Assembly: GCA_003612485.1 (NCBI GenBank)
Contig: RAZA01000002.1
Coordinates: 124,001-188,000, forward strand
Length of the DNA: 64,000 bases
Origin: a bacterium D16-50
GTDB taxonomy: Bacteria > Bacillota > Clostridia > Lachnospirales > Lachnospiraceae
Reading direction: 5' to 3'
Position numbers and translations under genes: made by a program. The notes beneath the pieces were generated by a model, which worked only from the letters and a program-made list of their open reading frames with translations, ran no database searches and was not told the origin of the DNA. Of this stretch, positions 26,001-34,521 are shown in pieces. Position 1 is the stretch's first letter. Every line of letters starts with the position of its first letter.

Positions 26001-26079
26001 TTTGCTGCTCCTTCCATTAATCTATTTTGCATTCGAGCCTATATGTTCATCAACATATAATCAACATGTTAAATTGTAC

Positions 26080-27264
26080 TCAGACCTGACAAACGAACAT
26101 CCCCGTGGCCTTATGGATGAATATAGCTCCTTCCATCTCCATTCTCTCCTGCACAAGCCTGCGGAAATCCTGCCCTCTCTGCTCCAGAATCAAAGAAGCA
26201 TTGCCCGGATATGAGCTTACATAATCATAAATGGCCTCCACGTCATCCACCACCAGATCATTCTCCTGCTCCATGCGCTCTATCCGGGAGAAAAAGGGTT
26301 CCAGCTGTGCCTGACCGTTCTCCAGCCTAAAGCCAGCCGTAATCCTCCTGAAGGGCATTTCGATTCTAGGATCAAACTTCGCCACCATGTCATGCAGCTC
26401 CTGCATATGGTCATCGCCTATCGTAGAACATATAAAACGCCCTTCTGCCGCAAGGCTGCCTGCTATCTCCTTGAGACATGCATTTCGTTTCTCCACATGG
26501 TAAAGCATATGGTTCGCTATGACACAGTTGTACTGCGACCTTTCCAGATTCAGACAATCCCCGTCTTCCCGGCGGTACTCTATTTTGATCCCTCTTTCTT
26601 CCAGCAGATCCTGAAACAGTGCGAGATTTTTCTTCGTCTTCTCCAGCATTCCCTGAGAACGGTCGGTCAGCGTCAGCCTCAGTCCTTTAGGCAGTCTCCG
26701 GATATTGGTCTGCCACAACAGCCCCGTACCGCAGCCCAGCTCCAGCACCTGCTCATTTTCCTGCAGCTTCAGCCCATCATACACCCATTCCATCCAGCTC
26801 TGTGAACTTGTGCTGTAATCATGCAGGCGAATCCTTTTCTCCAGATTCCCGGATGTCTCATACTGCTCCTTCACCTTCTCCTCCTCCGTAAGCAGGTTCA
26901 GCAGCCGAATCAGATACTCCCCTTTATCATGATCTCCATTGTCCTCCGCCATCTCTATGGCAGAAATCAGCTCCTCCAGATGGGCTTTTTTCTGCAGCAG
27001 AAACGCCTTCTGCTCAGAAAGCTCCAGCCCCATTTCTCTGCCCTTAATAATGCCCTCTATCCTCCGAAGCGAAAACCCCAGATACTTCAGCAGCAGAATG
27101 CGCTGCAGCACCAACAGAGATTCCCGGTTATAGCAGCGGTATCCTGCCTGCGAATAGGAAACCGGCTTCAGCAGACCTTTGGCATCATAATAGCGAATGG
27201 TGCGCAGGGAGACCCCTGCCATTCTGGCGATTTCCCCCGCCGTGTACAGCATATCCTCCGTCAT
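26080..27264 (-). CDS. MerR regulator fused to a SAM-dependent methyltransferase
   Basis: Residues 1-75 are a MerR winged helix (YTAGEIARMAGVSLRTIRYY ... GYRCYNRESLLVLQRI), a coiled-coil linker spans about 80-115, and residues 130-394 are a class I methyltransferase (VLELGCGTGLLWQ, VIANHMLYHVEKRNACLKEI). MerR proteins usually carry a small effector domain; here an enzyme domain takes its place, so SAM, product or substrate binding may gate transcription. It lies behind a 19-bp-spacer promoter, the hallmark of MerR-controlled genes, so autoregulation is likely. AGGAGG lies 7-8 nt before the ATG. Such fusions exist in Firmicutes, but I know of no characterised one. Confidence 0.85.
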   Translation of the reverse strand: MTEDMLYTAGEIARMAGVSLRTIRYYDAKGLLKPVSYSQAGYRCYNRESLLVLQRILLLKYLGFSLRRIEGIIKGREMGLELSEQKAFLLQKKAHLEELISAIEMAEDNGDHDKGEYLIRLLNLLTEEEKVKEQYETSGNLEKRIRLHDYSTSSQSWMEWVYDGLKLQENEQVLELGCGTGLLWQTNIRRLPKGLRLTLTDRSQGMLEKTKKNLALFQDLLEERGIKIEYRREDGDCLNLERSQYNCVIANHMLYHVEKRNACLKEIAGSLAAEGRFICSTIGDDHMQELHDMVAKFDPRIEMPFRRITAGFRLENGQAQLEPFFSRIERMEQENDLVVDDVEAIYDYVSSYPGNASLILEQRGQDFRRLVQERMEMEGAIFIHKATGMFVCQV

Positions 27265-27311
27265 ATGCTCCCCTCCTTTCCGGTCAGCCCTGAAAATATC
27301 TGCCGAATTCC

Positions 27312-27342
27312 ATGATAAGGGGTGACGTTAGGGAACTGTCAA
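27312..27342 (-). promoter_or_regulatory. MerR-type promoter with 19-bp spacer
   Basis: Minus strand TTGACA (27342-27337), 19-bp spacer, TATCAT (27317-27312). The spacer contains CCCTAACGTCACCCC, which keeps one half (CCCTAACGT) of the dyad usual in MerR operators. It drives the MerR-methyltransferase gene. Confidence 0.7.
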
Positions 27343-27391
27343 GAGCCTTCTCTCATTTTATGATATTTTTTTGCCCTATTTTAACGGACTC

Positions 27392-29140
27392 CTATTGTCC
27401 CAAGTCATACTTTTTCTCAAATTCCTTGAATTTTCTCCGATACTCTTGGCTGCCGTTGCGGAATTCCCGAAGAGATTCATGGAGGTTCATATTCTGCTGG
27501 GCCATGTCCAGCATACAGCCGGCGATATTAGAACAATGGTCCGCAGTGCGCTCCAAGTTGGTCAGCAGATCCGACCACACGAATCCCGCCTCGATGGAAC
27601 AGTTTCCCTGCTGCATGCGAAGGATGTGGCGGGTCCGCATCTGCTCCTTCATTCTGTCGATCACCTGCTCCAGCGGCTCCACCGTGGATGCTGACTCCAG
27701 ATCATTCTTCAGAAACGCCGTCAGCGCCAGATCCAATATCTCTTCTACAGCAGAATAAATCACCTTCAGCTCCAGAAGCGCCTGAGAGGTGAACTGAAGC
27801 TTCTTCTCCCTGATCTCCTCCGCCGTTTCCAGAAGATTGGCGGCGTGGTCGGAAATGCGCTCGAAGTCACCGATGATCTTCAAAAGCTTTGCCGCCTCCA
27901 TGCTGTCCCTGCTGCTGATCTGCCTTGCACTGAGCTTCACCAGATAGGTTCCCAAAATATCCTCGTAATGGTCGGTTTTTTCTTCCTTTTCCCTCACAGA
28001 GGCTGCCAGCTCAGGAGTATATTTGCCCAGCACAGCAATTCCCTCCTTTAAAGATGCCGCAGCGATTCCCGCCATGTCGGCGGCAACCTCGTGGCACCGC
28101 TCCAGAGCGATTGACGGCGCCGCAAAGAAACGCTCGTCCAGCTCCATATAGCTCTCAGGCTGCTTCACGTCGGACACCAGACGATTTACCAGCTTTTCCA
28201 GAAAGCCGGAAAGGGGAAGCATCAGTACCACGCACAGCAGATTGAAAATGGAATGGGCTGCGGCGATGCCGAACAGAGAGGCCGGCTCCTCCAGAAAGTC
28301 TATGGGAACCGCCAGCTTCACCAGCCAGAATACCGTCATCCACACCATGGTGCCGATACAGTTGAAGGACAGATGCACCATAGCAGCCCTCTTTGCGTTC
28401 TTGTTCGCCCCCACGGCGGAAAGCACTGCCGTGAGGCAGGTGCCTATGTTCTGTCCCATGATAATGGGTATCGCCGCGCCGTAGGAGACTTGGCCCGTGA
28501 CCGCCAGCGCCTGCAGAATACCAACCGATGCGGAACTAGACTGGATCGCTGCAGTCAAAATCGCTCCGGCCAGCACACCCAGCGCAGGATTCCGGAACAT
28601 AACAAACAGTCTCTGGAAGGCGGGGATATCCCTCAGACCGGATACCGCTCCCGACATGGTCTCCATACCGAACATCAGCGTGGCAAAGCCAAGCAGAATC
28701 ATTCCCGTGTCTTTCTTCTTTCCCCCTCTGCAGAACATATAGAAAATGATTCCCACCAGCGCAAGCACGGGGGTAAAGGAGGAGGGCTTCAGGAGCCGGA
28801 TGTACCAGCTGCCGCTGTCGATTCCCGCAAGGCTCAGGATCCATGCCGTGACAGTGGTTCCCACATTGGCCCCCATGATCACATTGATGGCCTGTCTTAA
28901 GGTCATGAGCCCGGAATTCACGAAACCTACCACCATCACGGTGGTGGCGGAGGAACTTTGGATCACCGCCGTCACCACAAGCCCTGTCAGAAAGCCGGCG
29001 GCCCTTCCCGTAGTGAATTTTCCCAGCAGGGCCCGCAGCCTGTCTCCTGCCCTGCGCTCCAGCGCCTGCCCCATGATGCTCATGCCAAAGAGAAACAGAC
29101 TTAAGCCCCCTATCAAAGTCAGCACGTCAAACAAATCCAT
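27392..29140 (-). CDS. Na/Pi cotransporter-family protein with C-terminal PhoU-like domain
   Basis: The 582-residue protein has an N-terminal membrane domain with the two inverted-repeat signatures QSSSATTVMVVGF (about 62-74) and QSSSASVGILQA (about 203-214), the hallmark of NptA/SLC34-type carriers. A cytoplasmic helical domain related to PhoU follows (about 340-582; LLKIIGDFERISDHAANLLE). The family is annotated for phosphate, but in bacteria substrates are often unproven. I start at the ATG at 29140, as the in-frame ATG at 29149 directly abuts GGAGG. It is 61 bp downstream of the CaCA antiporter, so it probably lies in the same manganese-riboswitch operon. Confidence 0.88.
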   Translation of the reverse strand: MDLFDVLTLIGGLSLFLFGMSIMGQALERRAGDRLRALLGKFTTGRAAGFLTGLVVTAVIQSSSATTVMVVGFVNSGLMTLRQAINVIMGANVGTTVTAWILSLAGIDSGSWYIRLLKPSSFTPVLALVGIIFYMFCRGGKKKDTGMILLGFATLMFGMETMSGAVSGLRDIPAFQRLFVMFRNPALGVLAGAILTAAIQSSSASVGILQALAVTGQVSYGAAIPIIMGQNIGTCLTAVLSAVGANKNAKRAAMVHLSFNCIGTMVWMTVFWLVKLAVPIDFLEEPASLFGIAAAHSIFNLLCVVLMLPLSGFLEKLVNRLVSDVKQPESYMELDERFFAAPSIALERCHEVAADMAGIAAASLKEGIAVLGKYTPELAASVREKEEKTDHYEDILGTYLVKLSARQISSRDSMEAAKLLKIIGDFERISDHAANLLETAEEIREKKLQFTSQALLELKVIYSAVEEILDLALTAFLKNDLESASTVEPLEQVIDRMKEQMRTRHILRMQQGNCSIEAGFVWSDLLTNLERTADHCSNIAGCMLDMAQQNMNLHESLREFRNGSQEYRRKFKEFEKKYDLGQ

Positions 29141-29201
29141 CCCTTTCATCCTCCTCTCGTCTTTCTATAATAGTCCCCATTTTCCGCTCATACATCCACC
29201 T

Positions 29202-30131
29202 CTAAACACATACGAACACAAAATATATGCCGTATCCGGCCAGCAGGAGCGCGCCGCCCAGCCGGTTCAGCCGATGTTTGCGGACACTGAAAAGCAACAG
29301 CAGAATACCCGCTCCGACGGCGGCCAGAGTATCCTCGTAAAAGCTGCCGGAAAAGGGCACCGGCGTGATCAGCGCGGACATTCCCACCACGAACAAAATG
29401 TTGAAAATATTGCTGCCAACAATGTTTCCCACGGCAATATCCGCCTTCCCCTTCGCGGCCGCCGACACTGATGTGAAAAGCTCCGGCAGGGACGTGCCAA
29501 GGGCCACGATGGTCAGACCGATAAATCTTTCTGTCATGCCGAAGAGCCTTGCAAGCGCGCTGGCGGCATCTACGGCTATATAGCTGCCTGCCACAATCAG
29601 GGCCAGCCCTGCCGCGGTTCCTATAAGGGATTTCCATAGGCGAAACTTCCGCTCCAGAGCCGGTGCGGATGCCTCCCCTTTTTTCGCCATTCGGAACAGA
29701 TATGCCAGATACACCAGAAAAAGCAGCATCAGCAATATACCGTCCAAAAGCCCTATGTTCCCTCCCGCACTAAACAGGAGGAGCAGAAGGGTGATTCCGA
29801 TCATAAACGGCATTTCACACAAAACCGTGCTCTTTGTCACGGCCAGCGGCGCCACAACCGCCGAGAGCCCCAATATGACCAGAATGTTCAGGATATTGCT
29901 CCCAACAACGTTGCCGACGGTGATATCCGCATTTCCCCGCAGCGCTGCCGTTATGCTCACCGCCGCTTCCGGCGCGCTGGTTCCCATGGCCACGATTGTC
30001 AGACCGATGACCAGCTGCGGAATACCGAATTTCTCCGCAATCCTTGAAGCCCCTTCCACAAAGAAATCCGCCCCCTTTATCAGCATCACAAACCCGACAC
30101 ACAATAACAGCACTGAACCCATCAATTCCAT
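29202..30131 (-). CDS. CaCA-family cation antiporter (YrbG-like), probably manganese or calcium efflux
   Basis: A 309-residue antiporter with ten hydrophobic segments and the duplicated alpha repeats VAMGTSAPEAAVS ... VGNVVGSNILNI (first half) and VALGTSLPELFTS ... VGNIVGSNIFNI (second half), whose acidic residues bind the cation. The family exchanges Ca2+ (in some members Mn2+) for Na+ or H+. The upstream leader matches a yybP-ykoY manganese riboswitch, so export of Mn2+ is a good inference. GGAGG lies 10 nt before the ATG. It is the first gene of the unit that continues into the Na/Pi-type transporter. Confidence 0.9.
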   Translation of the reverse strand: MELMGSVLLLCVGFVMLIKGADFFVEGASRIAEKFGIPQLVIGLTIVAMGTSAPEAAVSITAALRGNADITVGNVVGSNILNILVILGLSAVVAPLAVTKSTVLCEMPFMIGITLLLLLFSAGGNIGLLDGILLMLLFLVYLAYLFRMAKKGEASAPALERKFRLWKSLIGTAAGLALIVAGSYIAVDAASALARLFGMTERFIGLTIVALGTSLPELFTSVSAAAKGKADIAVGNIVGSNIFNILFVVGMSALITPVPFSGSFYEDTLAAVGAGILLLLFSVRKHRLNRLGGALLLAGYGIYFVFVCV

Positions 30132-30281
30132 TTCTTCTCTTCCTCCTTGCCTCTGCTCCCGATCCGGCTATCCTATCCTGCAAACCACTGCAAAATACGG
30201 CCGAATGCTCCTTGTTCATCTTCGGACGCCTCAGTCCGGTTCCGCATGGCCCGGCTTCTCATAGCTTTCCCACATATCATG

Positions 30282-30329
30282 AAAAAAAGCGAAACCATGC
30301 TGCATTCATGCAACAAAGTCTCGCTTTTT
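30282..30329 (-). terminator. Riboswitch-linked intrinsic terminator
   Basis: On the minus strand a long imperfect stem (AAAAAGCGA...TCGCTTTTT) closes over an inner TGCATGAATGCA hairpin and ends in seven T (30288-30282). Its 5' arm overlaps the 3' strand of the aptamer's P1 stem (30318-30311), as expected if ligand binding prevents termination. Confidence 0.75.
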
Positions 30330-30432
30330 ACATACAGAGCCGGATTTTCTTAAGAAAGAAATATCGTATTGACGGCTAGATAAACACGCCCTCCCATACA
30401 GAGGATCATGCAAGCTACTCCCTTTATTAAGG
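30311..30432 (-). promoter_or_regulatory. yybP-ykoY (manganese) riboswitch
   Basis: The leader of the CaCA gene contains AAAGGGAGTAGC and, 55 nt on, GCCGTCAATACG and CCGGCT. These match the two conserved loops (GGGGAGUAGC and CGUCAAU-CG) that meet to bind Mn2+ in this class. P1 can form between TAATAAAG (30429-30422) and CTTTGTTG (30318-30311), 8 pairs with two G-U. Known members switch on exporters at high Mn2+. Match is by eye to the consensus as I remember it. Confidence 0.8.
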
Positions 30433-30434
30433 TC

Positions 30435-30464
30435 ACTATACCATAGAAAAATTCATGCTGTCAA
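30435..30464 (-). promoter_or_regulatory. Promoter of the manganese riboswitch operon
   Basis: Minus strand TTGACA (30464-30459), 18-bp spacer, extended -10 TGG-TATAGT (30440-30435). Transcription would begin at about 30428, right at the start of aptamer stem P1. Confidence 0.8.
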
Positions 30465-30507
30465 CCTAAATACACAAATTTTTCCTCCTATCCTTTCATA
30501 AGCCATT

Positions 30508-31674
30508 CTATCCCTTCACAATCCTCACCCGGAATACGCCGCTGATATTTTCCAGCGCAGAAATGATTTCCTCGGAAGGCTTCTCCTCCACGTCCAGCAT
30601 GGTGTAGGCTACCTCTCCCCGGGATTTGTTGGTCATGTCGCTGATATTGATGCCCTTCTGGCCAAATTCCGCAGTAAATTTCGTGATCATATTTGCGATA
30701 TTCTTATGGAAGATGGCGACTCTGCCGGCCTTAGTGCATACACCCATGTCACAGGCCGGATAATTCACGCTGTTTCGTATATTTCCATTCTCCATATAGT
30801 CCATCAGTTCCTCCACCGCCATCACGGCACAGTTGTCCTCCGACTCCTCCGTGCTGGCTCCCAGATGGGGAATCACGATACAGCCCTTCTGCCCTGCCGT
30901 CACCGGATTGGGGAAATCGGACACATATCTGGCGATCTTTCCGCTCTGAAGCCCTTCCAGCACATCCTTCTCGTTGGCCAGCAGATCCCGGGCGAAATTC
31001 AGCAGAACCACGCCCTCCTTCATCTTGGCAATGGACACCGCATTGATCATGCCCTTGGTGGAATCCAGCAGGGGCACATGAACCGTGATATAATCGCACC
31101 GGGCATAGATATCGTCCACATTCAGCACATGGATGACGGACCGGCTCAAATTCCATGCGGCATTCACGGACAGATAAGGGTCATATCCATAGACCTCCAT
31201 GCCCAGACCGATGGCGGCGTTGGCAACCTTTACGCCGATGGCTCCCAGACCGATGACGCCCAGCTTCTTCCCCATGATCTCCGTTCCGGCAAAATTCTTT
31301 TTCTCTTTCTCCGCCGCCTTGGCAATATCCTCATTGGACTTAGATGCCTTCACCCATTCGATGCCGCCCACCACGTCTCTGGCCGCCAGAAGCATACCTG
31401 CGATCACCAGCTCCTTCACGCCGTTGGCATTTGCGCCGGGGGTATTAAACACCACTACACCATGTTCGGCACATTTGTCCAAGGGAATATTATTGACTCC
31501 CGCGCCGGCTCTGGCCACAGCCAGCAGACGCTTCGGCAGCTCCATATCATGCATGGAGGCGCTTCGCACCAAAATGCCGTCCGCCTCCTTTACGTCGGCG
31601 GTAATCTCATATTTCTCGCTGAAGTTCTTTAATCCCACATCCGTTATGGGATTCAGACAATTTATCTTGTACAT
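30508..31674 (-). CDS. serA: D-3-phosphoglycerate dehydrogenase
   Basis: First step of serine synthesis: 3-phosphoglycerate to 3-phosphohydroxypyruvate with NAD+. The 388-residue protein has the NAD loop LGVIGLGAIGVKVANAA (about 142-158), the catalytic Arg/His region (NFARDLL, PHLGASTEESEDNC) and a C-terminal ACT domain (about 315-388, GINISDMTNKSRGEVAY), the usual site of serine feedback. I start at 31674 (MYKINCLNPI) because GGAGG is 7 nt away; an ATG two codons earlier abuts the site. It follows serC by 74 bp on the same strand, forming a serC-serA operon. Confidence 0.95.
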   Translation of the reverse strand: MYKINCLNPITDVGLKNFSEKYEITADVKEADGILVRSASMHDMELPKRLLAVARAGAGVNNIPLDKCAEHGVVVFNTPGANANGVKELVIAGMLLAARDVVGGIEWVKASKSNEDIAKAAEKEKKNFAGTEIMGKKLGVIGLGAIGVKVANAAIGLGMEVYGYDPYLSVNAAWNLSRSVIHVLNVDDIYARCDYITVHVPLLDSTKGMINAVSIAKMKEGVVLLNFARDLLANEKDVLEGLQSGKIARYVSDFPNPVTAGQKGCIVIPHLGASTEESEDNCAVMAVEELMDYMENGNIRNSVNYPACDMGVCTKAGRVAIFHKNIANMITKFTAEFGQKGINISDMTNKSRGEVAYTMLDVEEKPSEEIISALENISGVFRVRIVKG

Positions 31675-31748
31675 GCTCATACCTCCCTGCCCCTTGACCG
31701 GATCCTTCTTCCATAGCCCGCATCCAATAGATACACACCCAACGATGG

Positions 31749-32831
31749 TCAGGCGTTTTCCGCCTCAAATTTCCTCATGAACTCCACCAGCTTCTCCACC
31801 CCTTCCATGGGCATGGCGTTGTAGATGCTGGCCCTCATGCCGCCTACGCTCCGATGGCCTTTCAGATTCTCGAAACCTGCAGCCTTGGCCTCCTTCACAA
31901 ACTTCGCGTCCAGCTCCTCACTGCCGGTCACGAAAGGAACGTTCATAAGTGAGCGGTCCTCCTTGCGGACGGTTCCCTTAAACAGCTTGCTAACGTCCAG
32001 AAAATCATAGAGTATCTTGGCTTTTTTCTCATTATATTCCTTCATGGCCTCCAGACCGCCCCTCTTCTTCAGCCATTTGAACACCTTGCCGCAGATATAG
32101 ATGCCGTAGGCAGGCGGTGTGTTGTAAAGAGAGGCATTGTCCGCATGGATCTTGTATTTCAACATGGTAGGCGTTCCCGGCAGCACATCCTCCGTGATCA
32201 GATCCTCCCGGATAATTACGATTACGACTCCCGCCGGACCGATATTCTTCTGCACACCGCCATAGATCAAACCGTACTTCGTCACATCCACCGGCTCCGA
32301 GAGAAAACAGCTGGACACATCCGCCACTAAAGTCTTTCCCTTGGTGTTGGGCAGCGTCTTAAATTTGGTTCCGTATATGGTATTGTTTTCGCAGATATAG
32401 ACATAATCCGCGTCCTCGCTGACAGGAAGATCCGAACAATCCGGTATATAGGAAAAGGTCTCATCCTCGGAGGATGCGATCTTGTTCGCCTTTCCATAAA
32501 TGCAGGCTTCCTGATATGCCTTCTTGGCCCACTGCCCGGTAACAATGTAGTCCGCCACCTTGTTCTTCATCAGGTTCATGGGGATCATGGCGAACTGCTG
32601 GCTTGCTCCTCCCTGCAGAAACAATACCTTGTAATTGTCGGGGATGTTCATCAGCTCACGCAGATCAGCCTCCGCCTCCTTGATGATGGTCTCATAAGCC
32701 TTAGAACGGTGGCTCATCTCCATGACCGACATTCCGGTTCCCCTATAATCAAGCATTTCCGCCGCAGCCTCCTGCAGCACCTCCTCCGGCAGAACCGCAG
32801 GTCCTGCAGAGAAATTATATACTCTGGCCAT
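31749..32831 (-). CDS. serC: Phosphoserine aminotransferase
   Basis: A PLP enzyme that transaminates 3-phosphohydroxypyruvate to phosphoserine. The 360-residue protein begins with the family's VYNFSAGPAVLPEEVL, has QGGASQQFAMIPMNL near the cofactor phosphate and the Schiff-base lysine in LIYGGVQKNIGPAGV. Length is normal. GGAGG is 8 nt before the ATG at 32831. It is the promoter-proximal gene of the serine operon; the phosphatase SerB is not in the window. Confidence 0.95.
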   Translation of the reverse strand: MARVYNFSAGPAVLPEEVLQEAAAEMLDYRGTGMSVMEMSHRSKAYETIIKEAEADLRELMNIPDNYKVLFLQGGASQQFAMIPMNLMKNKVADYIVTGQWAKKAYQEACIYGKANKIASSEDETFSYIPDCSDLPVSEDADYVYICENNTIYGTKFKTLPNTKGKTLVADVSSCFLSEPVDVTKYGLIYGGVQKNIGPAGVVIVIIREDLITEDVLPGTPTMLKYKIHADNASLYNTPPAYGIYICGKVFKWLKKRGGLEAMKEYNEKKAKILYDFLDVSKLFKGTVRKEDRSLMNVPFVTGSEELDAKFVKEAKAAGFENLKGHRSVGGMRASIYNAMPMEGVEKLVEFMRKFEAENA

Positions 32832-32905
32832 CTTATGTCCCTCCTCCGTCTTTGGACGCCCACAGCAGGCATCCGCTCCAATAGCATCATATGCCTTACC
32901 AATCC

Positions 32906-32935
32906 AGAATAACCCATTTCCGGCACTTTAGTCAA
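32906..32935 (-). promoter_or_regulatory. Probable serC-serA promoter
   Basis: Minus strand TTGACT (32935-32930), 18-bp spacer, TATTCT (32911-32906), about 75 bp upstream of the serC start. Confidence 0.5.
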
Positions 32936-33018
32936 TTGCATTGTTAAACTATTTTTGCCGCAAAATCACACTGTTGCTGTACTAAATGCACATTTTCCCA
33001 GAAAATGCCGCAAAAAAC

Positions 33019-34431
33019 TCAATAAAAAGTGATCACCGGCGTCCCTACCTGAGCCATCTCATACAGCTCTCCCATGATATCCGTGGGCGTGTTGATACAG
33101 CCGTGGGATCCGTTGTTCTTGTAGATCTCCCCGCCGAAGGTCTTTCTCCATCCGGCGTCATGAATGCCCACGCCGCCCTTGATTGGCATCCAGTATTTCA
33201 CAAAAGAGGCATATCCCGATCCCCGCAGAATTCTGTCTCGCTGCATATGGTAAACGAAGTTTACTCCGGAGGGAGTTCCCATCCGTTTCCCCGTGTCCCC
33301 GGTCACCACCTCCGTCTCCAGCGCCAGCTCTCCGTCCGCATAATAGTACATCTTCTGCTCTGTCATATCTATCTCGATATAGGTGTCGCCTATGTCGTCA
33401 AGCCCCCTTGCAAAGCCCTGATGGCTGTAAGCGGGTATATGTACCTGAGTCTCCGAAAAATCCGTCCGCAGCGCCTCCAGAAGGTATTTTGTCTCTGCTG
33501 CATCGTCCAGCTGTGTTCCATAGGTATCGTATGTCACCTTCACCACATCCCCTCTGGTGGTCTGGAACTCTCTCTCCGTCTTCCATGTGTCGTATTCCTC
33601 CGCCAGCTGCGTCACCCATGCACGAACCTTGTCGTCATCTATCACAATGTTCCCCGATTCGTCCAGCCAAGGACTCTGGCTGCCATCCTCCCGCTTCAGG
33701 AAACCGCTGGCCACCTCCGGCGTAAACGGAATTTTCTCGGCTCCCATATCATATACGATCTTGCCGCACCTATCCGTGAAACTGCAGATTTGTCCCCATA
33801 GGTCTCTCTGCTCAAGGTCCGCCGCGCTGTCAGGGAGTTTTTCGTAGCAGCCGCTCTCCTGCAGCAAAAGGGTGGCATTCCCCTTCTTAAGATTCTCTCT
33901 CAGGCAGGAATAGGCCTTCTCCACATTCAAACGATTCTCGTTGTCATCCTGCAGATAATACCCTCCCTCTGCGCAGCAGACCCGCACCCCCTGCCCTCTG
34001 CCGAGCTCCTCTTTGACGAATGGCAATTCTTCAAAAGCCTTCCGCAGCTTTTCATCCTCCAGCTCATAGGTCTTGGGCGATAGCTGGTCGGACACTGTTT
34101 TCCCCAGATTCTTCAGCCAATAAAAGGAGGCGTTCGTCTGCAGATAACTCTTTAGCTGCTCCGTATAGTCGGGGCGCACTCCCGCTTCCCCCATGTCCAT
34201 CTCCCAGCGCGTACCGTCTCCGTCTACGATAGATATCACGGACTCGCCCTGTCCTAAAGCCAGTTCCTCGTTTACCTCCTGCACGGTTCTTCCGGTGCAG
34301 TAGACCCCGTTGATCCAAGTGTTTACGGGGAAATTGTCACGATAATACATGGCAAGGGCTATGAACGCCGCCCCTGCCATAAACATACCGATCAAAAGAA
34401 ACACCATAAAAAAACGAAACAATCTCTTCAT
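33019..34431 (-). CDS. L,D-transpeptidase with peptidoglycan-binding domains (YkuD family)
   Basis: A membrane-anchored cell-wall enzyme of 470 residues. A signal anchor (FFMVFLLIGMFMAGAAFIAL, about 5-25) leads to two YoaR-like putative peptidoglycan-binding domains (about 45-150 and 200-320) and a C-terminal YkuD domain (about 345-470). The YkuD domain has catalytic HDAGWRKTFGG and SHGCINTP, where Cys forms 3-3 cross-links between stem peptides. I start at the ATG at 34431 (MKRLFRFF) rather than 34458, because it places the anchor at the very N-terminus; neither start has a strong ribosome binding site. It lies 90 bp downstream of ilvB on the same strand but is not functionally related. Confidence 0.9.
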   Translation of the reverse strand: MKRLFRFFMVFLLIGMFMAGAAFIALAMYYRDNFPVNTWINGVYCTGRTVQEVNEELALGQGESVISIVDGDGTRWEMDMGEAGVRPDYTEQLKSYLQTNASFYWLKNLGKTVSDQLSPKTYELEDEKLRKAFEELPFVKEELGRGQGVRVCCAEGGYYLQDDNENRLNVEKAYSCLRENLKKGNATLLLQESGCYEKLPDSAADLEQRDLWGQICSFTDRCGKIVYDMGAEKIPFTPEVASGFLKREDGSQSPWLDESGNIVIDDDKVRAWVTQLAEEYDTWKTEREFQTTRGDVVKVTYDTYGTQLDDAAETKYLLEALRTDFSETQVHIPAYSHQGFARGLDDIGDTYIEIDMTEQKMYYYADGELALETEVVTGDTGKRMGTPSGVNFVYHMQRDRILRGSGYASFVKYWMPIKGGVGIHDAGWRKTFGGEIYKNNGSHGCINTPTDIMGELYEMAQVGTPVITFY

Positions 34432-34521
34432 ATGAACATCTCTGCTTCCATTCGGCATTGCTTTTCTTAAAATCTCTGCTTTCCCAATCCGCCGCTCCTT
34501 ACCCCCATGGAGCGCAGCCTG

